A stretch of DNA of 64,000 nt from the NCBI RefSeq assembly GCF_920987055.1, contig NZ_CAKLBX010000001.1, positions 2,962,501-3,026,500 of the forward strand, given 5' to 3'. Origin of the DNA: Novosphingobium sp. CECT 9465 (GTDB lineage Bacteria; Pseudomonadota; Alphaproteobacteria; Sphingomonadales; Sphingomonadaceae). The position numbers were made by a program, and so were the translations under genes. Every line of letters starts with the position of its first letter. The first letter of the stretch is position 1. This document shows positions 43,248-52,053 of this stretch, in pieces. The notes beneath the pieces are model-generated. The model was not told the DNA's origin. It made no database searches and saw nothing but the letters and a program-made list of their open reading frames with translations.

Positions 43248-44255
43248 TCAGGTCTTCCGGGCAAGCTGGCGGGGTTCAAATTGTGCGACGCTGTCCTGGC
43301 GGCGGACGCCGGTCCACAGCTTTACCACGAGTTCGTGCCCTGCAAGGGCGCGCGTCGCGTGGGGGACAAAGCCGCTGTCGAGCAGCATCGCTTCGATCTG
43401 GGCATCGGAAAAGCCAAGGCGCGCATGGGCGTGGGACTGGCGCAGGTCTTCACGATCATGCGCGGCAAAATCGACGATGGAGACGCGGCCTCCCGGTGCG
43501 GTGACGCGGGCTGCGCCTGCCAGCACCGCTTCAGGGGCCTGCGCATAATGCAGCACCTGATGGAACAGAACCGTATCGAAGCTGCGCGCGGGAAACGGCA
43601 GTTGCGCGAAATCGCCCTGAACCAGTTCCACCCGTTCAGCAGGCAGGTGCTGCAAGCGGGCGCGAGCGATGCGCAGCATGTCCGGGCTTTTGTCGAAGGC
43701 GACAATCCGGTCGGCGTGTGGACCGAACAGTTCGGCAATCCGTCCGGTTCCGGTGCCCACATCAAGCAGCCGTCCGAGCGAACCGCCGCCCGCCATGTCT
43801 GCCAGCATTTCAGTGAGCGCAGCTTCAACCGGACCATCGGCGATGTGCAGCGAGCGCAACTCGTCCCATTCCTCGGCGTGGCGCGAGAACCAGTCGAGGG
43901 CATGCGCTTCACGGGCTGCGCGGATCGCATCGAGGTGCTGGCGATCTTCGGCGCAGCGCCGACCGAAGGCAACATCCTCATGCTCTGCCACCGCCAGCAA
44001 TCGCGCGATGGCCGCGGCAAGCGGCTGGTCCGAGGCTTCGCCAACGGAACTGCGCAGGAACACCCACGCGCCTTCCTTGCGCCGTTCGGCCAGACCGGAA
44101 TCGCACAGGATACGAATGTGGCGCGATACGCGAGGCTGGCTTTGCCCCAGCACTTGTGCGACTTCACCCACCGCAAGCTCCATGCTGGCGAGGAGGCGCA
44201 TGATGCGCAGGCGCGTGGGGTCGTCAAGCGCGCGAATGGCGTCATGGATCGTCAT
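43248..44255 (-). CDS. ArsR-type regulator fused to a SAM-dependent methyltransferase
   Basis: 335 residues. Residues 1-90 are a winged-helix ArsR domain (ALDDPTRLRIMRLLASMELA, then QSQPRVSRHIRIL as the recognition helix). From about residue 140 there is a class I methyltransferase fold (LLDVGTGTGRIAELFG motif I, VELVQGDFAQLPFPARSFD). Fusions of this type often precede metF/metH in alphaproteobacteria; the methyltransferase-like domain may sense SAM or SAH. A perfect palindrome just upstream is a likely autoregulatory operator. Confidence 0.9.
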   Translation of the reverse strand: MTIHDAIRALDDPTRLRIMRLLASMELAVGEVAQVLGQSQPRVSRHIRILCDSGLAERRKEGAWVFLRSSVGEASDQPLAAAIARLLAVAEHEDVAFGRRCAEDRQHLDAIRAAREAHALDWFSRHAEEWDELRSLHIADGPVEAALTEMLADMAGGGSLGRLLDVGTGTGRIAELFGPHADRIVAFDKSPDMLRIARARLQHLPAERVELVQGDFAQLPFPARSFDTVLFHQVLHYAQAPEAVLAGAARVTAPGGRVSIVDFAAHDREDLRQSHAHARLGFSDAQIEAMLLDSGFVPHATRALAGHELVVKLWTGVRRQDSVAQFEPRQLARKT

Positions 44256-44264
44256 CTGAAACTA

Positions 44265-44286
44265 CATATAAAGAAACCTTTATATG
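44265..44286 (-). promoter_or_regulatory. Palindromic ArsR-type operator of the methionine operon
   Basis: CATATAAAG (44265-44273) and CTTTATATG (44278-44286) are exact arms with an AAAC spacer, only 9 bases upstream of the regulator start codon. ArsR proteins typically bind such AT-rich palindromes over their own promoters. Confidence 0.7.
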
Positions 44287-44459
44287 CGTCAAGAGACTTA
44301 ACGCCGGCCTTATGTCATGTGCCGGCGATGAGTGGGCGCGTGGGGAAAGGATGCATTTGCGTTCGGCTTAACCCCCCGATAGTAAAGGCGCATGTGTGTC
44401 GCCGGTAAGGCGCGCTGCCATGTTGCCGTCACGGCACTTTACCCATGAGAGGGATTTTG

Positions 44460-44756
44460 ATGAAGAAGTATGCAAGCCTCGCCATCGTTGCCGCAGCAGC
44501 CCTTGCGCTCAGCGCTTGCGGCCGTTCGGACGACGCTTCGGAGGCCGCTTCGGAAGACACCGTGGAAATGCCGGCCGACGAACTGCCCGCAATGGAGCCT
44601 TCGGCCGCCGCTGCACCGCTTGCTCCTGAAGCAGATGCCTCGGCCGCTGCCGATTCGCAGGCTGACGCCGCGCGCGATGCCGCCAACAACGCTGCCGCCG
44701 TCGCTGCTGCCGTGCAGGCCGCAGACGCAGAAGATGCCGAAGCACCGGCGCAATAA
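44460..44756 (+). CDS. Small Ala-rich acidic lipoprotein
   Basis: 98 residues; signal peptide MKKYASLAIVAAAALALSAC with a clear lipobox, then an acidic, alanine-rich chain (DADASAAADSQADAARDAA-like) that may be helical. GAGGGA precedes the ATG at 44460. No family recognised; it resembles the lipoprotein at 26.9 kb in composition but not in repeat. A second lipoprotein gene follows after 41 bases. Confidence 0.75.
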   Translation: MKKYASLAIVAAAALALSACGRSDDASEAASEDTVEMPADELPAMEPSAAAAPLAPEADASAAADSQADAARDAANNAAAVAAAVQAADAEDAEAPAQ

Positions 44757-44797
44757 GCCCCGCAGGCTCTAGCGCCCCGCCGTTGAAAGACCACACG

Positions 44798-44998
44798 ATG
44801 CGCTCGATCCCCGTCCTTGCCTTCGCCCTTGCCCTGGCTGCCTGCAGCGCTGGCGAGGAGGAAAAGCCGGGCGGGGTGACGCAGGACGAGGCCCGCGCAC
44901 TGGATGCCGCGGCCGAAATGCTCGACAAGCGCGAGATGCCGGCTCTTCCCGAAGCGACGCTACCGGCTCAGGCGGTGCCCGCGCCGTCGGCGTCCTGA
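44798..44998 (+). CDS. Very small lipoprotein
   Basis: 66 residues from ATG 44798: MRSIPVLAFALALAACSAGE, with lipobox LAAC, then a short charged chain (DEARALDAAAEMLDKREMP) and a proline-rich end. No family recognised. It follows the 44460 lipoprotein gene and overlaps the convergent ribbon-helix-helix gene by 31 bases at its 3' end. Confidence 0.6.
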   Translation: MRSIPVLAFALALAACSAGEEEKPGGVTQDEARALDAAAEMLDKREMPALPEATLPAQAVPAPSAS

Positions 44999-45228
44999 CC
45001 CAAGGCGGTCACGACCAGCCAGATGCGGATCGCTCCGGCCAGGCCGGGCGGCGTGGAGCTGGCAATCCGGGCGGCGTCGATCCGGGCGACCAGCGCATTG
45101 ATCGGCACACCCTCAACCGCAGCAGCTTTGCGCAACATGTCCCAGAACAGCGGTTCGAGGCTGATCGAAGTCTTGTGCCCGGCAATCTCGACCGAACGCT
45201 TCACCGGGGGATGGTAGGGGACGATCAT
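44968..45228 (-). CDS. Ribbon-helix-helix domain protein (RHH_4 type)
   Basis: 86 residues. KRSVEIAGHKTSISLEPLFW is the strand and first helix and MLRKAAAVEGVPINALVARI the second helix of the fold, matching a small aryl-sulfate-type RHH family common in alphaproteobacteria. Its target is unknown. The 3' end overlaps the small lipoprotein gene. It is 63 bases downstream of phaB on the same strand and may share its transcript. Confidence 0.8.
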   Translation of the reverse strand: MIVPYHPPVKRSVEIAGHKTSISLEPLFWDMLRKAAAVEGVPINALVARIDAARIASSTPPGLAGAIRIWLVVTALGQDADGAGTA

Positions 45229-45291
45229 GGCGGGCGAGACTGCCTTGCGAAAAATGGCAGGGCGGACGCCAGTGCATCCGCCCGAAACCCA

Positions 45292-46014
45292 TCAGTACAT
45301 ATGCTGGCCACCATTGAGCGACATCGTCGATCCGGTGACGAAAGCCCCTTCGTCAGCTGTCAGGAACGCGACGCCGCGCGCGATCTCCTCTGCGAAGCCG
45401 AGGCGGCCCACAGGGATTTTCGCAACGATCTTTTCCAGCACGGCAGGCGGAACTGCGGCCACCATGTCGGTATCGACATAGCCCGGCGCAATCGCATTGA
45501 CAGTGATGCCGAACTTGGCCCCTTCCTGGGCCAGAGCCTTGGTAAAGCCGTGTATGCCGGATTTGGCGGCGGCATAATTGACCTGCCCATACTGGCCGGA
45601 CTGGCCGTTAACCGAGCCGATGTTGACGATGCGGCCCCAGCCCCGATCACGCATGCCGGGAAATGTCGCCTTGGCCATGTTGAAGCATCCGCCAAGGTTG
45701 ATCCGCATCACCTCGTTCCAGTCATCGAAGCTCATCTTGTGAAGTACGCCGTCGCGGGTGATGCCGGCATTGTTCACGACGATTTCAATCGGACCCACTT
45801 CTGCAGCGATACGTGAACATCCCGCAAGCGTCGCTTCGTGATCGCCAACATCGAAGCGGTATGCCGGAATGCCGGTTTCGGCAGTGAAGGCGCGCGCCTT
45901 TTCTTCGTTCCCGCCGTAGTTTGCCACCACCGTACGCCCTTGCGCTTTCAACGCGAGACAGACGGCTTGGCCGATCCCGCGGGTGCCCCCGGTGACGACT
46001 GCAACTCTTGACAT
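45292..46014 (-). CDS. phaB: Acetoacetyl-CoA reductase
   Basis: A 240-residue short-chain dehydrogenase that makes (R)-3-hydroxybutyryl-CoA for PHB synthesis, using NADPH. Cofactor motif VTGGTRGIG, NNAGITRDG, catalytic Ser-Tyr-Lys in IVNIGSVNGQSGQYGQVNY and AAAKSG, and the C-terminal FVTGSTMSLNGGQHMY typical of PhaB. GGGAGG sits before the ATG. A CTGC-N4-GCAG palindrome lies 78 bases upstream. FabG-type reductases are close relatives, but the C-terminus supports PhaB. Confidence 0.93.
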   Translation of the reverse strand: MSRVAVVTGGTRGIGQAVCLALKAQGRTVVANYGGNEEKARAFTAETGIPAYRFDVGDHEATLAGCSRIAAEVGPIEIVVNNAGITRDGVLHKMSFDDWNEVMRINLGGCFNMAKATFPGMRDRGWGRIVNIGSVNGQSGQYGQVNYAAAKSGIHGFTKALAQEGAKFGITVNAIAPGYVDTDMVAAVPPAVLEKIVAKIPVGRLGFAEEIARGVAFLTADEGAFVTGSTMSLNGGQHMY

Positions 46015-46091
46015 GGCATACCTCCCAAAGGTCCCTCAGCGACCTACGGTAGGTGCATGAATCTCATGCGGCAAGTTACAGAATGTGCAAA

Positions 46092-46107
46092 TGCTGCGGG
46101 TGCAGCA
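46092..46107 (-). promoter_or_regulatory. CTGC-N4-GCAG palindrome upstream of phaB
   Basis: TGCTGC-GGGT-GCAGCA, with exact 6-bp arms, 78 bases before the phaB ATG. CTGC-N3/4-GCAG is the site reported for PhaR repressors in Paracoccus and Rhodobacter, so this is a candidate PhaR operator. Confidence 0.5.
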
Positions 46108-46154
46108 ACGAATTGGTGCAGAGCAACTTGCGATAAATGCAAGTGAAGACACTG

Positions 46155-46940
46155 TCAGAAGCGGAACTGGGTTCCGACGTAGACGGCCTGGTTGTCCTGC
46201 TTCCCATCAGTGAGCGGAAGCAGGCGGTCACGCTCTGGCGAATAACGTACACCCGCAGTGACGTTGAGATTCCGGGTCAGGCGATAGCTGCCGCCGAGAT
46301 CGAGTTGGTAATCGCCCTGCCCTTCCAGCGTCCGCGGTGCACGGCCGGTGCGATCGCGACCGTCCATTTCCACCCGCGGCGCAAACCGTGCGGGTGTGGA
46401 TGCCGTGGACGATGAAGATTTGATCTTTGCCAGATCCGGCATGTCGATCCGCTGCAGATCATGCAGCGTGGACGAGGAGCCACCCGCAAAGCTGGAGAAG
46501 CCGCGCGCCATGCCAAGATTGTAGGCCATCGGCGCGATACGCACCGGCGCGGCGCCCGCCTGAAGCGCCCCATCCGCCAACGAGCCACGCACCGAGAATG
46601 CACGCGCGCTTTGCGAATCAAGGCGAACAGCAACGGTTACTGCGCGATTGGCACGGGTTTCATTGCCGGCAGGGGTGAAGCGGAACAGCCTGCCGCTTTT
46701 CAAAGCGCGAACGGTGATTTGCGAGGCGAGGCGTTCATCGACCGAAGCCGGCGTAAACGATCCGATGCCGCCACGGGCTGCAAGGCTGACGGGTACTGAA
46801 TCGAAACCGCTGGAGAATGCACTGCTGACGGTTGGGGCCAGAAACAGCCCCACGGCTACCGAAGCGGCGATGGCGAATGGCGCACGCAAGCGATGATGCA
46901 ATGCACCGTCCGCTTTCGAATTTTGCCCACGTCCCGCCAT
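46155..46940 (-). CDS. Predicted outer-membrane beta-barrel-like protein, unknown
   Basis: About 261 residues. An N-terminal hydrophobic segment (LRAPFAIAASVAVGLFLAPTVSSAF) acts as signal peptide or anchor. The last ~65 residues read as amphipathic strands (GDYQLDLGGSYRLTRNLNVTA, then AVYVGTQFRF) and the chain ends in Phe, as outer-membrane barrels do. The middle has no known domain. An ATG at 46940 is chosen because it places the signal sequence near the start; a longer frame to 47030 exists. No partner gene nearby. Confidence 0.6.
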   Translation of the reverse strand: MAGRGQNSKADGALHHRLRAPFAIAASVAVGLFLAPTVSSAFSSGFDSVPVSLAARGGIGSFTPASVDERLASQITVRALKSGRLFRFTPAGNETRANRAVTVAVRLDSQSARAFSVRGSLADGALQAGAAPVRIAPMAYNLGMARGFSSFAGGSSSTLHDLQRIDMPDLAKIKSSSSTASTPARFAPRVEMDGRDRTGRAPRTLEGQGDYQLDLGGSYRLTRNLNVTAGVRYSPERDRLLPLTDGKQDNQAVYVGTQFRF

Positions 46941-47333
46941 GGCAAGCCTGTTTCTTCCCCGGTTGAGCACCATATCCAGTGCCACGATTGCCTGCTTCCT
47001 GTCCGGCGTTGCCAAGTGCGACTCTGCCACGCGGAAGCGTTCATCCGTCTAATACGTTCGACGGCGTGAAATTTCCATAGGCCAGAGCACTTTCTGACTG
47101 TTCCTTTGCAGGTGTGGCGCAATATCCACAGTGCAGCGCACATTCAGGAAGGGTTCAGTGCCATCACGCGCATCTGCCCGGCCATGGCCTTAACGCTTCA
47201 CCAGGCAGATTCATCACGCTTGCCGCACCGCGCGCCGGGGTGATAGAGGCATTTCAAACGCCCCATCGCACTGATGCGGCATGACGCGACCGGGCGGGAC
47301 ACCAGCCGCCACCAAGCCAAGGACTGTGACGTA

Positions 47334-47786
47334 GTGATCAAGACCGCCAACACACGCAAACTGATCGTTCGCGGCATTGTCATCGCGACCATGGCCGTGC
47401 TGGCCACCGGCTGCGGCAAGAAAGAACGCCCCAGAGCAGACCTTGCCGCCAGCCAGGTAACGACGATCGGGGTCAACGCCTATCTGTGGCGCGCGAGCCT
47501 TGATGCGCTGTCGTTCATGCCCCTGCTCCAGACGGACAGCAACGGCGGCGTGATCGTGACCGACTGGTACGCCAACCCTAAGAACCCCGGCGAGCGGATG
47601 AAGGTGACGGTCTCGATCGTCGATCAGGACTTGCGCGCCGATGCACTGCGCGTTGCCGCCAGCCGCCAGGTTTCGACCAGTGGCCAGTGGGTCGATGCCC
47701 CGGTTCAGGCCGTGACCGTGCAGAAACTGGAAGACATCATCCTGACCAAGGCGCGCGACCTGCGCCGCGCCGCGATTGCCGGATAA
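47334..47786 (+). CDS. DUF3576 lipoprotein
   Basis: About 150 residues from GTG 47334. The signal sequence (RKLIVRGIVIATMAVLATGC) ends in a lipobox. The body, with GVNAYLWRASLDALSFMPLL and GGVIVTDWYANPKNPGERMK, is the DUF3576 family of alphaproteobacteria, typically encoded just before leuS, as here. It is probably an outer-membrane-linked lipoprotein of unknown function. An ATG at 47274 would put a charged, non-signal stretch at the N-terminus and is rejected. Confidence 0.88.
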   Translation: MIKTANTRKLIVRGIVIATMAVLATGCGKKERPRADLAASQVTTIGVNAYLWRASLDALSFMPLLQTDSNGGVIVTDWYANPKNPGERMKVTVSIVDQDLRADALRVAASRQVSTSGQWVDAPVQAVTVQKLEDIILTKARDLRRAAIAG

Positions 47787-47840
47787 GCAACCCGCAGGCG
47801 AATCTTGCGCGTCATGGCTGCGCTGCCTAGAGGAGCGGCC

Positions 47841-50372
47841 ATGACCGCGATTATCCCTGAACGCTTCGATCCTTCCATCGCCGACACCCGCTGGCAGCAG
47901 GTGTGGGACGAGCAACAATCGTTCCGTGCCGATGATTCGAGCACGAAGCCGCGCAGCTACGTGCTGGAGATGTTCCCCTATCCATCGGGACGCATCCACA
48001 TTGGCCATGTGCGCAATTATACGATGGGCGATGTGCTGGCGCGCTACAAGCGCATGCGCGGGCATGAAGTGCTGCATCCGATGGGCTGGGACGCCTTCGG
48101 CATGCCTGCCGAAAACGCGGCGATGGAAAAGGGCGTCCACCCCGGCGGCTGGACCCGCGACAATATCGCCAACATGAAGGCGCAGTTGAAGCGGCTGGGC
48201 TTCGCGCTCGACTGGAGCCGCGAAATCGCGACTTGCGAGCCGGAATACTATGGCCACGAACAGGCGCTGTTTGTCGATCTTTACGCGGCAGGGCTGGTCT
48301 ACCGCAAGGAATCGACAGTCAACTGGGACCCGGTGGATCACACCGTGCTGGCCAACGAGCAGGTGATCGACGGGCGCGGCTGGCGGTCAGGCGCGCTGGT
48401 GGAAAAGCGCAAGCTGAACCAGTGGTTCCTCAAGATCACCGACTTTGCCGACGAACTGCTCGAAGGGCTTTCGACGCTCGACAAGTGGCCCGAAAAGGTC
48501 CGCACGATGCAGGAAAACTGGATCGGGAAGAGCCAGGGCCTGCAATTCGCGTTCGATCTTTCGAGCGGGGACAAACTGGAGGTCTACACCACCCGCCCCG
48601 ATACGATCTTTGGCGCAAGCTTCGTTGCCGTGGCTGCCGATCATCCCGTGGCGCAGGGTGTTGCTACCGGCAATCCGGCGGCGCAGGACTTCATCGCCCT
48701 GTGCAAGCAGGGCGGCACGACGGCTGCCGAACTGGAAACCGCCGAGAAGCTGGGCTTCTATACCGGGATTACCGCCAGGCACCCGTTCACGGGGGCCGAC
48801 CTGCCGGTCTACATCGCCAACTTCGTATTGATGGAATATGGCACCGGCGCGATCATGGCGGTGCCGGGGCACGATCAGCGCGACTTCGATTTTGCCACCA
48901 AGTACGGCCTGCCGATCCTGCGTGTGGTGGCCACCGATCCTGCCGATGCGGACAAACCGTTCGGCAAGGAAGCCGAAGCGGGTGACGGCGTTCTGGTCAA
49001 TTCGGGTTTCCTCGATGGCATGACCGTGGCCGATGCCAAGGCCGCGATCATCGACCGCGCGCAAAACGAAGGCTTTGGTGAAGGCAAGACGGTGTGGCGC
49101 CTGCGCGATTGGGGCGTCAGCCGCCAGCGCTATTGGGGGACGCCGATCCCATTCATTCACTGCGAGGTCTGCGGCGTGGTGCCGGTGCCCAAGAAGCACT
49201 TGCCGGTAACACTGCCCGAAGACGTGACCTTCGATGTGCCGGGCAATCCACTCGACAGGCACCCCACATGGAAGCATGTCGGCTGTCCTCAGTGTGGAAA
49301 CCCGGCGCGGCGCGAGACCGATACGCTGGACACCTTCGTCGATTCATCGTGGTATTTCCTGCGCTTTGCCAGTCAGCCCGCGGACCGTCCGTTCGACCCG
49401 GAAGAGATCAAGCGCTGGCTGCCGGTGGAGCAGTATATCGGCGGAATCGAGCATGCGATCCTGCATCTTCTCTATGCCCGCTTCTGGACACGCGCCCTCG
49501 CCCGTATCGGCAAGATCGAGGTGGCCGAGCCTTTCGCCAGCCTGTTCACGCAAGGCATGGTGACGCACGAGACGTATGAGCGGAAGAACCCCGAAAACGG
49601 GCAGCCGATCTTCTTCTCTCCGGCCGAAGTGGAGCGCACGAGCGAAGGCGCGACGCTGAAGGCCGATGGCACGACGGTCGAAGTCGGCCGCGTGATCAAG
49701 ATGTCGAAGTCCAAGAAGAACGTGGTGGACCCGGACGAGATCGTGGCAAAATACGGCGCGGACGCGATCCGCTGGTTCATGCTGTCCGACAGCCCGCCCG
49801 AACGCGACTTGCCGTGGTCCGAAGCGGGAATCGAAGGCTGCGCGCGGTTCGTGCAGCGGCTTTGGCGCTTGTTCGGGCAGTACGACGCCGCTGCGACGGG
49901 CGAGGACAAGGCGCTGGATCGCAAGACTCACCAGACCGTTCACGCCGCCGCGTCCGATATCGAGGCGCTGGGCTTCAACAAGGCAGTGGCGCGCATCTAT
50001 GAACTGACCGGCGCGATCGAGAAGGCCGCGCCTTCGGCCAGCCGCTCTGCCGCGATCCGCAGCCTGTTGCTGCTGGTCGCGCCGATGATGCCGCATCTGG
50101 CCGAGGAAGCCTTTGCCCGGCTGGGTTCGGGACTGGTTGCCGATGCTGCTTGGCCCGAAGTCGATCCGGCGCTGCTGGTGGACGATGAGGTGACCGTGGC
50201 GGTTCAGGTCAAGGGCAAGCTGCGCGATACCCTGACCGTGGCCAAGGGAACCGCGAAAGAGGAACTGGAGCGCCTTGCCCTTGCATCCGAGAAAGTGCAG
50301 CGTGCCCTGGAAGGGGCGGAGGTGAAGAAGGTGATCGTTGTGCCTGACCGTCTGGTGAACCTTGTCGCTTAA
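47841..50372 (+). CDS. leuS: Leucyl-tRNA synthetase
   Basis: An 843-residue class Ia enzyme. HIGH motif is in [19 protein letters not shown] in [13 protein letters not shown]. The CP1 editing domain is present ([20 protein letters not shown]), as is the tRNA-binding C-terminus ([15 protein letters not shown]). Start at 47841 follows AGGAGCGGCC. The gene overlaps lptE by 11 bases and starts the leuS-lptE-holA operon. Confidence 0.98.
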   Translation: MTAIIPERFDPSIADTRWQQVWDEQQSFRADDSSTKPRSYVLEMFPYPSGRIHIGHVRNYTMGDVLARYKRMRGHEVLHPMGWDAFGMPAENAAMEKGVHPGGWTRDNIANMKAQLKRLGFALDWSREIATCEPEYYGHEQALFVDLYAAGLVYRKESTVNWDPVDHTVLANEQVIDGRGWRSGALVEKRKLNQWFLKITDFADELLEGLSTLDKWPEKVRTMQENWIGKSQGLQFAFDLSSGDKLEVYTTRPDTIFGASFVAVAADHPVAQGVATGNPAAQDFIALCKQGGTTAAELETAEKLGFYTGITARHPFTGADLPVYIANFVLMEYGTGAIMAVPGHDQRDFDFATKYGLPILRVVATDPADADKPFGKEAEAGDGVLVNSGFLDGMTVADAKAAIIDRAQNEGFGEGKTVWRLRDWGVSRQRYWGTPIPFIHCEVCGVVPVPKKHLPVTLPEDVTFDVPGNPLDRHPTWKHVGCPQCGNPARRETDTLDTFVDSSWYFLRFASQPADRPFDPEEIKRWLPVEQYIGGIEHAILHLLYARFWTRALARIGKIEVAEPFASLFTQGMVTHETYERKNPENGQPIFFSPAEVERTSEGATLKADGTTVEVGRVIKMSKSKKNVVDPDEIVAKYGADAIRWFMLSDSPPERDLPWSEAGIEGCARFVQRLWRLFGQYDAAATGEDKALDRKTHQTVHAAASDIEALGFNKAVARIYELTGAIEKAAPSASRSAAIRSLLLLVAPMMPHLAEEAFARLGSGLVADAAWPEVDPALLVDDEVTVAVQVKGKLRDTLTVAKGTAKEELERLALASEKVQRALEGAEVKKVIVVPDRLVNLVA

Positions 50373-50862
50373 GCGGCTCCTCCCGCTCGTCTGCCCGCTA
50401 GTGCTGCTGGCGGGCTGCGGCCTGCAGCCGATGTATGCCGGTGGCGGCAGCGGAGGCGTGGCGCGGGCGCTTTCGGACGTGAGCATTTCACCAATCGAGG
50501 GACAATCGGGCTGGCTCGTGCGCAATGCCCTGGCCGACCGGCTTGGTGCAGGACGGCAAAACGGCGGATCGCGCTACCGGCTCGACATCCGGCTGGATGA
50601 CCGCGTGGAAGGTCTGGGTCAGCTTTCGAATGACACGATCACGCGTGAACGGCGGACCTTGCGCGCGCGTTACCAACTGGTCGATGTACAGTCGGGCGCC
50701 GTGCTGGTGGACGCCACCGCCGGATCGGACGCCGGTTTCGATGTGGTGAACAGCGAATATGCGGTGATCGCGGCCGAACAGACCGCGCTCGAAAACCTGT
50801 CTCACGAAGTGGCAGACCAGATCGTGACGCGCATCTCGGTACAGTTGCGCGACGCCGAGTGA
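50362..50862 (+). CDS. lptE: LPS assembly lipoprotein LptE
   Basis: About 166 residues from TTG 50362, within the end of leuS. Signal peptide and lipobox: [20 protein letters not shown], which includes the conserved GCGLQPMY of LptE. It plugs the LptD barrel and helps insert LPS in the outer membrane; sphingomonads replace LPS by glycosphingolipids, so its cargo in this genus is less clear. Followed 10 bases later by holA. Confidence 0.9.
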   Translation: MSLKRLLPLVCPLVLLAGCGLQPMYAGGGSGGVARALSDVSISPIEGQSGWLVRNALADRLGAGRQNGGSRYRLDIRLDDRVEGLGQLSNDTITRERRTLRARYQLVDVQSGAVLVDATAGSDAGFDVVNSEYAVIAAEQTALENLSHEVADQIVTRISVQLRDAE

Positions 50863-50872
50863 GGCATCGCGA

Positions 50873-51895
50873 GTGAAGCTGACGCAGAAAAACTTCCTGA
50901 GCAGCGCCGCAAGAGCCGCGCGCGAATGCCGGGTGTTCTATTTCTGCGGTCCCGACGAATCGGGCGCGAGCGATGCCGCCAATCGTATCGCCGGCCTGCT
51001 GGGCGATGCCGAAAAAGTGGAGATGAGCGGTGCCGAATTGCGCCGCGATCCGGTCCGTCTGGCAGACGAAGCGCGTTCGGTATCCCTGTTCGGCGACAAG
51101 CGGATCATTCACGTCCGCGCGGCAGGCGACGATGCGTTCGATGCCGTAGAGACACTGATGGCAAGCCCTGTCGATGGCTGGCCGGTGCTGATCGTGGCGA
51201 CATCGGCCACGGACAAATCGCGGATCGCCAAGCTGCTGGACGGCAAGCCCGGTGCGATGGTGGCCATGTTCTATCCGTCCGATCTGAAAGCCGTGGCCGA
51301 TGCCGTGCGCGACATGGGTGGCGCTCTGGGCGTGACGATCGACGGTGCCCTTGGCGAACGGATTGCGCGTTCGACCGGCATGGACACGCGCATGGCGCGC
51401 AGCGAGATCGAGAAGCTGGCGCTTTATCTGGATGCCACGCCGCAGGCTCCGCGGGTGGTGACGGCAGCGATCCTCGATGAAATCTGCGCGGTGAGCGAGG
51501 ACGACAGCCTGATGCCGATGGTCAATGTCGTGCTGGGCGGCGATGCGCGCAAGCTGCCGGGCGAACTGGCGCGGATGCGCGAAATGGGTCTTAACCCGGT
51601 GGGCCTGCTGCTGGCTTTCGAACGTCGCGCCGCGCAACTTGTGCAGCTTGCTGCGCGCATGGGCGAGCGCGCCGACATCAATGCTTTCATGGAACAGGAG
51701 ACCGCCGCAAGGCGCGTCTTTTTCCGGGACCGCGCTGAACTGACCGCCCAATTGCGACGTTGGCGAGGCGCAAGACTCGTTCGCCTTACCGAACGGTTAA
51801 CTATGCTGCACCGCACACTCATTTCCGATAATCGCAACGCCGAGCTAATGCTGGCGCAAGGTCTCGCCGAAATCGCTCGTGCTGCAGTGCGATAA
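50873..51895 (+). CDS. holA: DNA polymerase III subunit delta
   Basis: A 340-residue clamp-loader subunit starting with GTG. It shows the RecA-like delta fold: RVFYFCGPDESGASDAANRI (degenerate P-loop), DKRIIHVRAAGDDAFDAVE, and a helical C-terminal collar with GDARKLPGELARMREMGLNP. Delta opens the beta clamp. The gene is the last of leuS-lptE-holA, an order shared by many alphaproteobacteria. Confidence 0.93.
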   Translation: MKLTQKNFLSSAARAARECRVFYFCGPDESGASDAANRIAGLLGDAEKVEMSGAELRRDPVRLADEARSVSLFGDKRIIHVRAAGDDAFDAVETLMASPVDGWPVLIVATSATDKSRIAKLLDGKPGAMVAMFYPSDLKAVADAVRDMGGALGVTIDGALGERIARSTGMDTRMARSEIEKLALYLDATPQAPRVVTAAILDEICAVSEDDSLMPMVNVVLGGDARKLPGELARMREMGLNPVGLLLAFERRAAQLVQLAARMGERADINAFMEQETAARRVFFRDRAELTAQLRRWRGARLVRLTERLTMLHRTLISDNRNAELMLAQGLAEIARAAVR

Positions 51896-51916
51896 AACGT
51901 GAGGGAAATGAGCCGT

Positions 51917-51942
51917 TCCGAGTGAGGATTCTCACTTTGGAA
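51917..51942 (+). terminator. Hairpin after holA
   Basis: An imperfect stem around AGTGAG-GATT-CTCACT (51921-51936), extended by flanking TTCC/GGAA, lies 22 bases past the holA stop. No U-run follows; it may be a weak terminator or the leader structure of the downstream sugar-transferase gene. Confidence 0.35.
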
Positions 51943-52053
51943 CAGCGCGTGACTTGCTAAGTCCAAAATGGTAGGTATTTTCCCGCAGTGCAATAAAACA
52001 ACCCGGTCGCACGAAATTCCGAACTATCGAAGGCAAGCCCGCATAACGGGCTG

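Noticed and set aside
42348..44408. 686-codon plus-strand frame opposite metF and the ArsR fusion
   Set aside because: Antisense shadow of two well-supported genes, with no motif of its own.
47214..48341. 375-codon minus-strand frame opposite DUF3576 and leuS
   Set aside because: It spans the start region of two real genes on the other strand and has no recognisable domain.
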